Shown: positions 20,329-30,552 of the stretch, piece after piece
Layout: every line of letters begins with the position of its first letter
Numbering within the stretch: position 1 is the first letter of the stretch
From: Chlorobiaceae bacterium
Lineage (GTDB): Bacteria; Bacteroidota; Chlorobiia; Chlorobiales; Chlorobiaceae
Assembly (NCBI GenBank): GCA_013334435.1
Contig: JAAXXP010000009.1
Location: forward strand, 1-32,909
Direction: 5' to 3'
Length of the DNA stretch: 32,909 nt
Translations under genes and position numbers: made by a program
The notes under the pieces: model-generated
The model's database searches: none
Seen by the model: only the letters and a program-made list of their open reading frames with translations
Told to the model about the DNA's origin: nothing

Positions 20329-22563
20329 TTAAAATGCTTCTCCGATGCCGAAGTTGAAGGTATAGTCGAGAGGGCTCCAGTCGAGAATCTGCCAGGCTTT
20401 CTGTTCGGCAGGATCATGGATTTTCCACGCGAAATCGAAGCGGAACGGTCCGATGGGCGAGCCCACCCTCAGGCCCACTCCGAAATCCCAGGCGAAATCC
20501 TTCATGAGGGAGTTCAGGCTGAAGCCGTAGGGGCCGCTGCTGTCCCAGATATTGCCGATATCGGTAAAGAAGGTTATACCCGATGGCTGACCGAACAGCT
20601 TGAAGAACTTCCAGCGGTATTCCAGGCCAAGTTCCATCTTGATGTCGGCGCCGAAATTCGCTGCGGCTTCACTTGTGCTGCTGCCTGGTCCGAGCGTGTT
20701 GAAGAGCCAGCCGCGCATGCTGTTGGCGCCTCCGGCGTAGAACCGCCGTTCTTCGGGAGTGGCGTCGGCTTTCCCGTACGGCATCATCCATCCGAGATGC
20801 AGCCTCCCGGCAAACTGCCGCCCCGGCGAGAGGTTCCGGGTGAAGCCGAGTTTCGTTTCGGCCTTGACGTACTGGGAATAGGCGGTTCCGAAAATCTGCG
20901 GTTCACTGTCGGTGAACCCCGAATAGGTTCCGGTATCGACGAACTCATCGATGAGCCATGCCAGACTTCCCGATTCTTCGAGGAGGAGGTCGAGGTTCCA
21001 GATGTTTTTTCCCGGCTGCACGGTACTCTGGTTCGTGTAGTTGTAGCGGAGCCTGAAGGTCTGGTAGACCCTGGTTTCCAGCAGGCTGTCGATGCCGGCG
21101 TCGACGGCCGCGTCGTCGTCCGGGTCGATGTCGATATTTTCGGCCAGATCGGTTTTGAAGAGTTTTCTGAACCCCCTCAGCGAGTCTTTCTGCACCCATT
21201 CGAACTCGAAGAAGTCGAAGCTGAGCCGCGAGGAGGGGCTGAGTTTCGAGCTGTAGGAACCCCGCACCAGGCCGTTCCGGCTGGAGATCAGAATGGGCAG
21301 GGTGGACTGGGAATATTCGAGGTACGCCGAAAAAACGTTGTCGGGTTTTTTCAGCATCGGCATGACAAGGCTGCTTTTCAGGCTCAGCTCGTAAGGGATG
21401 AACTTGTCGTAGTCCTCTTTCTGGAGATTGCCGAGCAGGTTGTTGCTGTAGCTGGTCTGGGTGCCGAATTCGGCCGCGGTTTTGAACTGTTCGGCTCCGC
21501 CCAGAAGATTCCTGTTTTCGTAGGCGAGCGAGGCTCCGAAAAAGAGCGAACCGTAGCGGTTGTCGATCAGCAGTTTTGGTTCGAACTGGTGTTTGGGCGC
21601 GGGCTCCAGGTGCACCGTGGTGTAGAGGCGCCCGTCACGGACCGAATCGGGCCGGACGATAATGGATGAAAAAAGATTGGTTTTGCCGAAGTTCTGCAGG
21701 GTCTCCTGCTCGAGGCTCTCCCTGGTGGTCTGGCCTTCACGGAACGCCACGGAGTTGGCGATGAGCGCCGGACGTATGTTCTGGTTACCGAAAATGACGC
21801 CCGGTATGCCGTCTTCAAGGAACCGGGTTTCGCGGCTGCCGGGGTCTTTTCGTATCGGGTTGTGCACGACGGCGTTCACCGGCCCGTACACCAGTTTTTC
21901 CGGCAGCCTGATTTTGTAGAGAATTCCCGCGTTGGCTCCCACGGTGTCGACTTTTATGCGGATGCTGTCTTCGTGAAAGAAGGTGTATCCCTCTTCACGG
22001 AAAAAGGTCATGGTACGGTCCCGTTCGGAGATCAGCTTCTCAACGGAGAAGTTTTCTCCGGTTTTCAGGATGCTGGAGGCGAGGTAGCGTCCTTTGAGCT
22101 TTTCGTCTATGGATTCGAGCCCGCTCCATGCCAGCGAATCGATTCTGGCCGGTTCGTTTTCGGTTATCGATATGAGGATATCGGCTTTGCGCCCGTTGTC
22201 GCGGTAGTTCATCGACGAACGGACATCGGCAAAGAAATAACCCTTGTAGGTGTAGAGCTTCTTGATGATGTCCAGATCCCTCTGGAATTCGTCGGGGTTG
22301 AAGGGCTTTTTGGTCTTTCCGAAGAGGCCGAGTCCGAGAAACGATGAGGGCTCTGCGGTGACGATGATCTGACGGAGCTCTTCGTGAGGCACCGCGCTGT
22401 TGCCGGTGAAGCGGATTGAGTTGACGTAGGGAACCACAGAGCCGGGGGTTTCCGGCTCATTTTCAGGGATTTCCTGGGCACAGGACGGCGTTGCTCCTGC
22501 AAAAAAAAGGGCAACGACCAGAGTACCGGCGATTGCCCTGAGGAGCGTTTTTATTGAAAACAC
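20329..22563 (-). CDS. BamA/TamA-like Omp85-family outer membrane protein
   Basis: 744 aa: signal peptide, POTRA-like YVNSIRFTGNSAVPHEELRQII...LDIIKKLYTYKGYFFADV, C-terminal beta-barrel with RRFYAGGANSMRGWLFNTLGPG and ...SPLDYTFNFGIGEAF. Confidence 0.9.
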   Translation of the reverse strand: MFSIKTLLRAIAGTLVVALFFAGATPSCAQEIPENEPETPGSVVPYVNSIRFTGNSAVPHEELRQIIVTAEPSSFLGLGLFGKTKKPFNPDEFQRDLDIIKKLYTYKGYFFADVRSSMNYRDNGRKADILISITENEPARIDSLAWSGLESIDEKLKGRYLASSILKTGENFSVEKLISERDRTMTFFREEGYTFFHEDSIRIKVDTVGANAGILYKIRLPEKLVYGPVNAVVHNPIRKDPGSRETRFLEDGIPGVIFGNQNIRPALIANSVAFREGQTTRESLEQETLQNFGKTNLFSSIIVRPDSVRDGRLYTTVHLEPAPKHQFEPKLLIDNRYGSLFFGASLAYENRNLLGGAEQFKTAAEFGTQTSYSNNLLGNLQKEDYDKFIPYELSLKSSLVMPMLKKPDNVFSAYLEYSQSTLPILISSRNGLVRGSYSSKLSPSSRLSFDFFEFEWVQKDSLRGFRKLFKTDLAENIDIDPDDDAAVDAGIDSLLETRVYQTFRLRYNYTNQSTVQPGKNIWNLDLLLEESGSLAWLIDEFVDTGTYSGFTDSEPQIFGTAYSQYVKAETKLGFTRNLSPGRQFAGRLHLGWMMPYGKADATPEERRFYAGGANSMRGWLFNTLGPGSSTSEAAANFGADIKMELGLEYRWKFFKLFGQPSGITFFTDIGNIWDSSGPYGFSLNSLMKDFAWDFGVGLRVGSPIGPFRFDFAWKIHDPAEQKAWQILDWSPLDYTFNFGIGEAF

Positions 22564-22580
22564 ACGGGAGGGTATTTGCT

Positions 22581-22808
22581 TCAGTTTAACAGCTCTTCGT
22601 CACCATAACAGAAATCTTCGTCGGTAGGATAGTCGGGCCATACCTCGTCAATGCTTTCGTAAATTTCATCACATTCGGGCAGGTCGTGCAGGTTTTCGAT
22701 AACCTGCTGGGGCGCACCCGTTCTGTTTGCGTAATCGAGAAGTTCATCTTTTGTAACCGGCCACGGGGCATCTGCTATATATCGTGCGAGATCCAGATTC
22801 CAGTACAT
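22581..22808 (-). CDS. DUF2795-like small acidic protein
   Basis: 75 aa: LARYIADAPWPVTKDELLDYANRTGAPQQVIENLHDLPECDEIYESIDEVWPDYPTDED. Confidence 0.8.
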   Translation of the reverse strand: MYWNLDLARYIADAPWPVTKDELLDYANRTGAPQQVIENLHDLPECDEIYESIDEVWPDYPTDEDFCYGDEELLN

Positions 22809-22832
22809 AGTAAAGCGCTTGGATTAATCGGT

Positions 22833-23600
22833 TTAAGAGTTGCTGCCATCAGCATTTTCGGGTGTATGCTGACGGGTTATGAACTTGTCGGGGTTGCTGT
22901 CGTCGAAGAAGTACGCCGCAGGGTTCACCTTGACGTTGTTTTTGAGGATTTCGTAATGGAGGTGCGGGCCGGTGGAAACGCCGGTATTGCCCGAGAGGGC
23001 GATGATGTCGCCTCTGGAAACCCGCTGTCCCTGACGGACAAGCGCTCGGGAGAGATGAGCGTAGACGGTCTTGAACCCGTACCCGTGGCTCACGGTGACC
23101 TTCTGGCCGTACCCTCCGTCGTAACCTGAAAAGATGACGATACCGTCGCCTGTCACATGGACCTTCGAGCCTTCAGCAGCCGAGAAATCCGTTCCCGAGT
23201 GAAACAGCACCCTGCCGTAAACCGGGTGCAGGCGCATGCCGAATCCGCTGGTGACGCGGCCGTTGACCGGCTTGATGTTGGGTATGGATGAAAAGTAGGG
23301 GCGGTTGTTCTTCTCTTCGGGTTCGGCTATCTCCTCTTCGGAACCTTTCTGGCGGTCGATCTGCAGAATGAGGTGTTCGATCATCTCTTCGGTGGAGGCC
23401 AGAAGGCCTTCCGCCGTTTTATCGGCAGCGGGAGCTTTCTCTTCGGCCCGCAGGACGCTGGAGAGCGGAACGGCCAGAAGGGTGATAAAAACCAGTACGG
23501 TTCTCACAAGGCGACTGCTGGCCGGAACGGTCGTTCCCCGTGCAGTCTGCTTTTTGCCGCCGCGTCCGGCCTGGCTGAAAAACAGTTTCGCTGAAAACAT
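22833..23600 (-). CDS. M23-family metallopeptidase (LytM/NlpD-like)
   Basis: GRVTSGFGMRLHPVYGRVLFHSGTDFSAAEGSKVHVTGDGIVIFSGYDGGYGQKVTVSHGYGFKTVYAHLS...GNTGVSTGPHLHYEI. Confidence 0.94.
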   Translation of the reverse strand: MFSAKLFFSQAGRGGKKQTARGTTVPASSRLVRTVLVFITLLAVPLSSVLRAEEKAPAADKTAEGLLASTEEMIEHLILQIDRQKGSEEEIAEPEEKNNRPYFSSIPNIKPVNGRVTSGFGMRLHPVYGRVLFHSGTDFSAAEGSKVHVTGDGIVIFSGYDGGYGQKVTVSHGYGFKTVYAHLSRALVRQGQRVSRGDIIALSGNTGVSTGPHLHYEILKNNVKVNPAAYFFDDSNPDKFITRQHTPENADGSNS

Positions 23601-23686
23601 GCAGTGCTGGATTGATTGTCTGTCCGGTCAGGCAAGCCTTTTTTGATTGAATAATATATAAAAACTTTTTTTTATAAATCAACGCC

Positions 23687-26530
23687 CTAATGAGCCTCCA
23701 GCCAGTTTTTTCCCGTGCCGGTATCGACTTCTACCGGAACCGTGACGATGCCGCAGAATTCTGCCGCTTCGGTCATGGCGGTTTCCACCAGAGTCTGCAG
23801 GCGGTCTGTTTCGGAGGGTGTGGTTTCAAAAAGCAGTTCATCGTGGACCTGCAGCAGCATGACCGACTCCATGCCGTTTTCCCTGATCCGGCGACTGCAG
23901 AGGTTCATGGCGCATTTGATGATGTCGGCGGCCGTTCCCTGGATAGGCGTGTTCATGGCAGCCCGTTCGGCGGCTTTCTGGCGGATGGAGTTGCGGCTGT
24001 TGAGGTCGGGGATGTAACGGCGTCTTCCGAGCAGGGTCGAGACATAGCCGTTCCGTTTTCCTTCCGCGATGATCTCCTGCAGCGCAATGAAGAGCCCTGG
24101 ATATTTCGAGGTGTAGACCTCGATAATGGCTTTGGCCTCTTTCTGCGTTATGTTCAGGCGCCTGGAGAGGCCGAACGGCTGGATGCCGTAGAGCACGCCG
24201 AAGTTCACCTCTTTTGCCTTGCGGCGCATGTCGGGCGTGATTTCCCCGGTGTTGAAGATGACCCTTGCGGTAGCGCTGTGGATATCCTCCTTCTGGCGGA
24301 AAGCCTCGATGAGTTTTTCGTCGCCCGATATTTCAGCCGCGATGCGAAGCTCGATCTGCGAGTAGTCGGCCGAGAGAATAAGGTTGTCGGGGTTCGATGG
24401 AATGAACGCGCGGCGGATCTCCCTGCCTGCGGGGGTGCGTACCGGAATGTTCTGCAGGTTCGGGTTTGACGAGGAAAGCCTTCCCGTGGCGGTGATGTGC
24501 TGGTTGAACGAGGTGTGCAGCCGGCCCGTTTTCGGGTTTATCATTTTCGGCAGTGCGTCGATGTAGGTGGTCTTGAGTTTCTGCAGACTCCGGTATTCGA
24601 GCAGGTCCCCGGCCACCGGGTGGAGAGGGGCAAGCTCCTCGAGCACTTCGACGTTGGTTGAAAATCCGGTTTTGGTGGTTTTTTTCGTCGGCAGCTCGAG
24701 TACCGTAAAGAGGATGTGCGAGAGCTGCTTGGGAGAGTCGAGGTTGAAGACCGAGCCGGTTTTTTCGTAGATGCTCTCCCTGAGTCCGGCGATCTGGGCG
24801 TTGACCAGTTCGGCGCAGACTGCCAGATGTGTCGTGTCGATGGAGATGCCCTGGTATTCCATGCCGGCAAGCACTTCCACGAGCGGGAACTCGATGGTGC
24901 GGCAGAGGCTGAGCAGTTTTTCGTCTTCCCGCAGTTTTTCGTCGAAGACCTCCTCGAGGCGGAGCGCGATGTCGGCGTCCTGACAGGCGTAGTCGGAAAG
25001 CTGCCGGGGCGGAACCTCGTGGATGGGCACTCTTTTTTTTCCCTCGCCGGTCAGTTCATCGAAGGTGGTCGTCCGGATCGAGAGGTGGCGCGCCGCCATG
25101 TCGTCGAGGTTGTGCGTGCTTTCGGGATCGAGCACATAGCTTGCCAGCATGGTGTCGAAAGCCACCGGCGAGAGCGATACGGCATAGTTTTTCAGGACCA
25201 GCAGGTCATACTTGAGGTTCTGGCCCGTTTTGCCGATGGAGGGATTCTCCAGGGCTGGTTTCAGGATGTCGAGCGTCGAGAGGATGTCGAGACCTCCCTT
25301 GCCGAAATAGACGAAAAAGGCCTCTTTAGGCCTGATGGAGAACGAGATGCCGGCCAGCTCGGCCTGAAAGGTATCGAGACTCGTGGTTTCGGTATCGATG
25401 GCAAATGTTTCGGCCTGTTCGAGTTTCAGGGCAAGCGCCCTGACCTCGTCAGCCGTTTCGATCAGGCGGTAGTCTGCCCCTTCGAGAGGGGAGAGGAGCG
25501 GTGGTTCCGCATTGGTCTCCGGAGCCCCTTCGGTTGACGGCGCGCCTTCCGGGATGGCAGAGATGCCCGGAAAGATCGCCGGCAACCGCGCGGCTACGGA
25601 CTTGAGCTCGTACCGGTTGAGCATCGGTATGAGACGCCCCTGCACCGGTGTTTTACAGGCAAGGCTCTCGATATCGAGCCCGATGTCGATTCCGGTGTCG
25701 ATGGTGACCAGACGCCGGATGAGCTCGAGCTGGGGTTTGAAGGCTTCGAGGCTCGTCCTCGTTTTCGGGGGGAGTTCTCCTATATGCGCATAGATGTTGT
25801 CCAGCGTACCGTATTTGAGCAGCAGGGCTGCCGCGGTTTTCGGCCCGATTCCCCTTGCTCCCGGAATATTGTCGGAGGTGTCGCCGGTAAGGGTGAGCAG
25901 GTCTATGAACCGTTCGGGTTCGACGCCGAACTGCTCCCTGATTTCGTTTCTGCCGAAGGGTTCGAGCTCGTTCTGCTTTTTCGAGGGCTTGAGCATGGTT
26001 ACGCCGTCGTGAACCAGCTGGGCGAGATCCTTGTCGGGCGTGACGATATAGACGCGGCAATGCGGAGCGAACTTTCTTGCGGCCGATCCGATCAGATCGT
26101 CGGCTTCATATCCTGCGATCTTGATGAGCGGTATTTCGAAAGCATCGATGAGCTCGATGATCGCCTGGATCTGCACGAGCAGATCTTCGGGCGGAGATGG
26201 ACGGTTGGCCTTGTAGGGCTCATAGAGATCGTGACGGAAGGTTTTCTCCCGGCTGTCGAACGCTACGGCAAGGTGGTCGGGGCGCCATGTTTCATAAATT
26301 TTCAGCAGGGCCGATGCGAAGCCGTGTATGGCTCCTGTCGGGATGCCGTCGCGGGTTTTCATGCCGGCCTGCTGCAGGGCGAAGTATGCCCGGTAGACCA
26401 GAGCCATGCCGTCGAGCAGGAAGAGATTCGGTTTTCCTGCAGGAGCCTGCCAGAGGGCTGCCTCCGGTACGTCCGGTTCCGGTGAGGGTTTTTCGGAGGT
26501 GAAGAAATCGAATTGCCGTCGGCCTGTCAT
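23687..26530 (-). CDS. polA: DNA polymerase I
   Basis: 5'-3' exo (LFLLDGMALVYRAYFAL...LTGDTSDNIPGARGIGPKTA), 3'-5' exo (FAIDTETTSLD), polymerase motifs (LSADYSQIELRIAAEISGDEKL, LQVHDELLFE). Start at 26530 overlaps the pheA stop. Confidence 0.97.
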   Translation of the reverse strand: MTGRRQFDFFTSEKPSPEPDVPEAALWQAPAGKPNLFLLDGMALVYRAYFALQQAGMKTRDGIPTGAIHGFASALLKIYETWRPDHLAVAFDSREKTFRHDLYEPYKANRPSPPEDLLVQIQAIIELIDAFEIPLIKIAGYEADDLIGSAARKFAPHCRVYIVTPDKDLAQLVHDGVTMLKPSKKQNELEPFGRNEIREQFGVEPERFIDLLTLTGDTSDNIPGARGIGPKTAAALLLKYGTLDNIYAHIGELPPKTRTSLEAFKPQLELIRRLVTIDTGIDIGLDIESLACKTPVQGRLIPMLNRYELKSVAARLPAIFPGISAIPEGAPSTEGAPETNAEPPLLSPLEGADYRLIETADEVRALALKLEQAETFAIDTETTSLDTFQAELAGISFSIRPKEAFFVYFGKGGLDILSTLDILKPALENPSIGKTGQNLKYDLLVLKNYAVSLSPVAFDTMLASYVLDPESTHNLDDMAARHLSIRTTTFDELTGEGKKRVPIHEVPPRQLSDYACQDADIALRLEEVFDEKLREDEKLLSLCRTIEFPLVEVLAGMEYQGISIDTTHLAVCAELVNAQIAGLRESIYEKTGSVFNLDSPKQLSHILFTVLELPTKKTTKTGFSTNVEVLEELAPLHPVAGDLLEYRSLQKLKTTYIDALPKMINPKTGRLHTSFNQHITATGRLSSSNPNLQNIPVRTPAGREIRRAFIPSNPDNLILSADYSQIELRIAAEISGDEKLIEAFRQKEDIHSATARVIFNTGEITPDMRRKAKEVNFGVLYGIQPFGLSRRLNITQKEAKAIIEVYTSKYPGLFIALQEIIAEGKRNGYVSTLLGRRRYIPDLNSRNSIRQKAAERAAMNTPIQGTAADIIKCAMNLCSRRIRENGMESVMLLQVHDELLFETTPSETDRLQTLVETAMTEAAEFCGIVTVPVEVDTGTGKNWLEAH

Positions 26531-27366
26531 GCGATGACTCCGTAGCTGCCGAGCACCTTCACCATGGTGGCGAACTCCCGGAGGTGGCGGAGGGCGTTTT
26601 CGACGTTCACCGCCTGGCTGTCTCCCATGAAGTCGATGTAGAAGAGGTATTCGAATGCTTTCTTGCGGAACGGTCTCGATTCGATTTTGCTCAGATCGAT
26701 GTCGCGGAGCGCCAGGGTGGCCAGAGCCTTGAAGAGCGAGCCCTGCTCGTTGGGGAGGGTGAAAACGATCGAGGTTTTCTGCTGGGCGGTATCGGGCATC
26801 TTTTTCATGCGCGGACAGATCGCATTGTCTGCGTGGGCGATGCAGAAGAACCGGGTGATGTTCCACTCTTCGTCGGCGAGGTTTTCCTGAAGAATTTCAA
26901 GGCCGTAGAGCTCGCCGGCGCGTTTCGAGGCGATGGCGAGTTTTGAAGGGTCGCTTCCGGCGGCGATGATTTTGGCGCTCCCGGCGGTGTCGTAGGCTAC
27001 CTCCGCCCTGAGGTTTTTATGGGCGCTGAAGAAGTTTCTGCACTGGGCGAGAGCCTGCGGGTGCGAAAGCACCTTTTCTGCCGTTTCGGCCGATGATCCG
27101 TGAAGTCCCAGAAGGCAGTGTTCCACCTTGACGAACGTTTCGGCGACGATGACGACCGGGTGCTGGAGCAGAAGGTCGTAGTTGTGGTGGATGCTTCCCC
27201 CGAGAGAGTTTTCGATGGGTATGACCGCATAATCGGCCTCGCGGTTCTCGACAGCGGCAAAAACCTCGTCGAAGGTTTCGCAGGGTTTCGGTTCGCCGAG
27301 CCTGAGTGCGGCTATCTCGCTGTATGCTCCGGGTTCACCCTGGTAGGCGATCATCCAGTTTGTCAT
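26527..27366 (-). CDS. pheA: Prephenate dehydratase with ACT domain
   Basis: AYQGEPGAYSEIAAL...YAVIPIENSLGGSIHHNYDLLL...ASKRAGELYGLEILQENLADEEWNITRFFCIA...TSIVFTLPNEQGSLFKALATLALRDIDLSKIESRP. Confidence 0.96.
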   Translation of the reverse strand: MTNWMIAYQGEPGAYSEIAALRLGEPKPCETFDEVFAAVENREADYAVIPIENSLGGSIHHNYDLLLQHPVVIVAETFVKVEHCLLGLHGSSAETAEKVLSHPQALAQCRNFFSAHKNLRAEVAYDTAGSAKIIAAGSDPSKLAIASKRAGELYGLEILQENLADEEWNITRFFCIAHADNAICPRMKKMPDTAQQKTSIVFTLPNEQGSLFKALATLALRDIDLSKIESRPFRKKAFEYLFYIDFMGDSQAVNVENALRHLREFATMVKVLGSYGVIA

Positions 27367-27486
27367 TCTTTGTTCTTGTAGTTAACTTGGGGCAAAAGCC
27401 GTTGGATTTGTCTTTTCTGAAAGAATATAAGGCTATTATCGAAAACGGGTGTATTCCCCGGAATTTTAAATCAGTGATTTTTCATC

Positions 27487-28239
27487 ATGTCAGGACACAG
27501 TAAATGGGCGACCATCAAAAGGAAAAAAGCCGCCACCGATCAGAAAAGAGGGAACCTGTTCACCAAGCTGGTAAAAGAGATCACGATTTCGGCAAGAATG
27601 GGCGGCGGCGATCCTTCCGGAAATCCCCGCCTTCGGCTTGCCATCGATACGGCCCGGATGAACTCCATGCCGATGGACAATATTCAGCGTGCGATCAAGA
27701 AGGGTACGGGTGAACTCGAAGGGGCAAGTTACGACGAGATCACCTACGAGGGGTACGGCCCGGCCGGTATCGCACTGATCATCGAGACCGCGACCGACAA
27801 CCGCAACCGTACCGTGGCGGAAATCCGCCACATCATGAGCCGCAACAACGGGTCGCTCGGCGAGAGTGGCAGCGTCGGCTGGATGTTCCATCGCAAGGGC
27901 TCGATAGAGGTGCCGAAAACCGCGGCGGGAGAGGATCAGCTGATGGAGCTGCTGCTCGATGCGGGTCTGGAGGATCTCGACGGCGATGACGAGGCCTACT
28001 ACACGGTGCTCTGCGACGTGCGGGACATCGAGGCCGTGAAAAAAGCGCTTGAAGACGCAGGTATCGCTTATGAAAACGCCAAGATCGATCTTGTACCCGA
28101 AAACTATATCGAACTCGAGGCCGAAGACGCCGGCAAGGTGATCCGTCTGATCGACGCACTCGAGGGCAACGACGACGTCCAGGCCGTCTACAGCAATATG
28201 GAGATCAGCGAAAAGGCCATGAACACCTTAAACGGTTAG
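27487..28239 (+). CDS. yebC: YebC/PmpR (TACO1) family protein
   Basis: [54 protein letters not shown]...[12 protein letters not shown]. Confidence 0.97.
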   Translation: MSGHSKWATIKRKKAATDQKRGNLFTKLVKEITISARMGGGDPSGNPRLRLAIDTARMNSMPMDNIQRAIKKGTGELEGASYDEITYEGYGPAGIALIIETATDNRNRTVAEIRHIMSRNNGSLGESGSVGWMFHRKGSIEVPKTAAGEDQLMELLLDAGLEDLDGDDEAYYTVLCDVRDIEAVKKALEDAGIAYENAKIDLVPENYIELEAEDAGKVIRLIDALEGNDDVQAVYSNMEISEKAMNTLNG

Positions 28240-28245
28240 CCCCGG

Positions 28246-28821
28246 ATGGTCGTGATCGGGGTTGATCCCGGCAGCCTCCTTACCGGGTACGGAGTGATCC
28301 GGCAGGAGGGTGCGGATTTTCAGGTGCTTGCCTGCGGCGTGATCCGGCTGAATCCCCGCAGGACGCACCCCGAAAGAATCGGAGAGATATACCGGGAGCT
28401 CGATGCGGTAATCGGCGAGCACACCCCTTCGCGGGCGGCGATCGAAACCGTGTTCGTCAGCAGAAATGTCCAGTCGGCGCTGAAGCTCGGTCAGGTGAGG
28501 GGGTCGGTTATCGCTCTGGCGGTGAACCGGAAACTCGAACTGGCGGAGTACGCTCCCCGTGAAGTGAAGGCTGCGGTTACGGGAAGGGGGTCGGCCAGCA
28601 AGCAGCAGGTCGCCTTCATGGTCCGGCGGATGCTGCAGATCCGGGAAACTCCTTCGACCTACGACGTAACCGACGCCCTCGGCATTGCGCTGTGCGACCT
28701 CCTGAAAACCGGAAACGGCTCCACCGGAGCGGCACATGCGCCCCCTGATCCCGGCGCCGGAAGCCGTAAGAAGAACTGGACCGATTTCGTTGCGTCGCGG
28801 CCTGATATGATCGTGCGTTGA
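28246..28821 (+). CDS. ruvC: Crossover junction endodeoxyribonuclease RuvC
   Basis: [71 protein letters not shown]. Confidence 0.95.
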   Translation: MVVIGVDPGSLLTGYGVIRQEGADFQVLACGVIRLNPRRTHPERIGEIYRELDAVIGEHTPSRAAIETVFVSRNVQSALKLGQVRGSVIALAVNRKLELAEYAPREVKAAVTGRGSASKQQVAFMVRRMLQIRETPSTYDVTDALGIALCDLLKTGNGSTGAAHAPPDPGAGSRKKNWTDFVASRPDMIVR

Positions 28822-28830
28822 AAAACAGCT

Positions 28831-28855
28831 GCCGTTCAGAACGGCGGGCCTTTTC
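28831..28855 (+). terminator. Weak candidate terminator after ruvC
   Basis: GCCGTT-cag-AACGGC then GGGCCTTTT. Confidence 0.35.
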
Positions 28856-28886
28856 GGTGAATATGTGAATAAAACTTATACAGCTC

Positions 28887-29438
28887 GTGGAAGGTCATAT
28901 CGTCAATCTGCCGAATTTTCTCAGCATCCTGAGGATTTTCCTGATACCGTGGTTTCTCTACTACTATCATGTCGGAAATCTGACAGTCGCCATGATCCTC
29001 ATGGTTGTCGCAGTGCTGAGCGACTGGTTCGACGGGCGCGCGGCGCGCTGGACCAACGAGGTTTCCGAGATGGGGAAGATTCTCGATCCGCTTGCAGACA
29101 AGCTCTGTCTTGCAAGCGCGGCTCTTTATTTTCTCTGGATCGGCAAGCTTCCGCTCTGGTTCGTTCTTTTCGCCATTCTTCGCGACGTGCTTATCTTTTC
29201 CGGAGCGGCCTATATCCGCTACCGGCACAGCGTGCTGACCACATCGCTCTGGCCGGGCAAGTGGGCGGTGGGATTTGTGTCGATGATGTTCATAAGCATG
29301 GTCTGGCCCCACCCCATTTTCCAGCGTTATCCCGTTCAGGAGTTTTTCATGTACCTTTCCGTGCTGATGCTCTCGTACTCTTTTGCAGAGTACTGCGTGC
29401 GGTTCTACCGGATACAGAAGGGGGATGCGACCAGGTGA
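28887..29438 (+). CDS. pgsA: CDP-alcohol phosphatidyltransferase (phosphatidylglycerophosphate synthase)
   Basis: GTG start; NLPNFLSILRIFLIPWF; DWFDGRAARWTNEVSEMGKILDPLADK matches D-x2-DG-x2-AR-x8-G-x3-D-x3-D. Confidence 0.92.
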   Translation: MEGHIVNLPNFLSILRIFLIPWFLYYYHVGNLTVAMILMVVAVLSDWFDGRAARWTNEVSEMGKILDPLADKLCLASAALYFLWIGKLPLWFVLFAILRDVLIFSGAAYIRYRHSVLTTSLWPGKWAVGFVSMMFISMVWPHPIFQRYPVQEFFMYLSVLMLSYSFAEYCVRFYRIQKGDATR

Positions 29439-29499
29439 GCCTCTGAAGGCAGCGCATCATGCCGCCGATATTTTATCCTGCGGATTAACGGGTACCCCC

Positions 29500-30531
29500 A
29501 TGAAAGCTTACACGATCTTGCTTCTGCTGTTTCTGTTTTCGCTGCCGGTTTTTCCGGGCAACAAGGCTGAAGCCGTCACCACCGATCCGATGGTCGGAGC
29601 GTGGATGAAATACCGCAAAGGCGATTTTGCCGGCGCTGCCGAAGAGTACAGCAGAATTCTGAAAAAAAAACCGAGGCTTGTCGAGGCGCTTAACAACCGG
29701 GGCCTTTGCCGCGCCGCTTCGGGAAATTACCGGGGAGCCGTCGCCGATTACAACCGGGTGCTTGAAATCGATCCCGGCATGGCGTCGGCGTACAACAACC
29801 GGGGGCTTGCAAGGGCGAAAGCCGGCAGGTTCCGTGAAGCCATGATCGATTACTCTGCGGCGCTCCGGATCGACCCGCTCATGCCGGAACTCTACAACAA
29901 TCTCGGGATGGCCAAAAAGGCGCTTGGCGATTTCCATGGTGCGCTCGATGATTTCAACAGCGCGATAGCCATCAGGCCGCTTTATCCCGAAGCGCTTTTC
30001 AATCGGGGGCTGCTGCGGCAGCAGCTTTCCGATCACAAGGCAGCGGCAAAAGATTTTCAGCGGGTTATCGAATACATGCCGGGATATGCCGAACCCTACT
30101 ACCAGCGGGGAATTTCACGGGCCATGACCGGCGACAACAGGGGTGCGCTTTCGGATTTCTCGCGGGCATTGTCGATCAACCCGAAGTATATCGAAGCGCT
30201 TTCTGCAAGAGGTCTGGCCAGAATCAGGAACCGCAATTACAGCGAAGCCATTGAAGATCTGAACACGGTGATCGGGATGCAGCCGGGTAACGCCGAGCTC
30301 TATTACCGGCGTGCACTGGCCAGAACCAGGATGAACGATTATGCCGGAGCCGAAGAGGACTGTTCGCAGGCGTTGAAGAGGAAGAAAGGGTACAGCGAGG
30401 TTTATTTTCTCAGGGGCATCGTGAGGGGAGAGCTCGGCAACCGTGAAGGAATGCTTGCCGACCTGAAACTCGCTGCGGCTTCGGGTTACGAACCGGCCCG
30501 CAAACTTCTGAAAAAAGAGCGGGGCAGGTAG
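29500..30531 (+). CDS. Secreted/periplasmic TPR-repeat protein
   Basis: Signal peptide MKAYTILLLLFLFSLPVFPGNKAEA, then about 9 tandem 34-residue TPR-like units (e.g. PRLVEALNNRGLCRAASGNYRGAVADYNRVLEID). Confidence 0.9.
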   Translation: MKAYTILLLLFLFSLPVFPGNKAEAVTTDPMVGAWMKYRKGDFAGAAEEYSRILKKKPRLVEALNNRGLCRAASGNYRGAVADYNRVLEIDPGMASAYNNRGLARAKAGRFREAMIDYSAALRIDPLMPELYNNLGMAKKALGDFHGALDDFNSAIAIRPLYPEALFNRGLLRQQLSDHKAAAKDFQRVIEYMPGYAEPYYQRGISRAMTGDNRGALSDFSRALSINPKYIEALSARGLARIRNRNYSEAIEDLNTVIGMQPGNAELYYRRALARTRMNDYAGAEEDCSQALKRKKGYSEVYFLRGIVRGELGNREGMLADLKLAAASGYEPARKLLKKERGR

Positions 30532-30552
30532 CGGGGCATGCCTGCGCATCAC

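Noticed and set aside
20320-21669. 449-aa + strand ORF antisense to the BamA-like gene
   Set aside because: Shadow ORF; the opposite strand has a clear signal peptide, POTRA and barrel.
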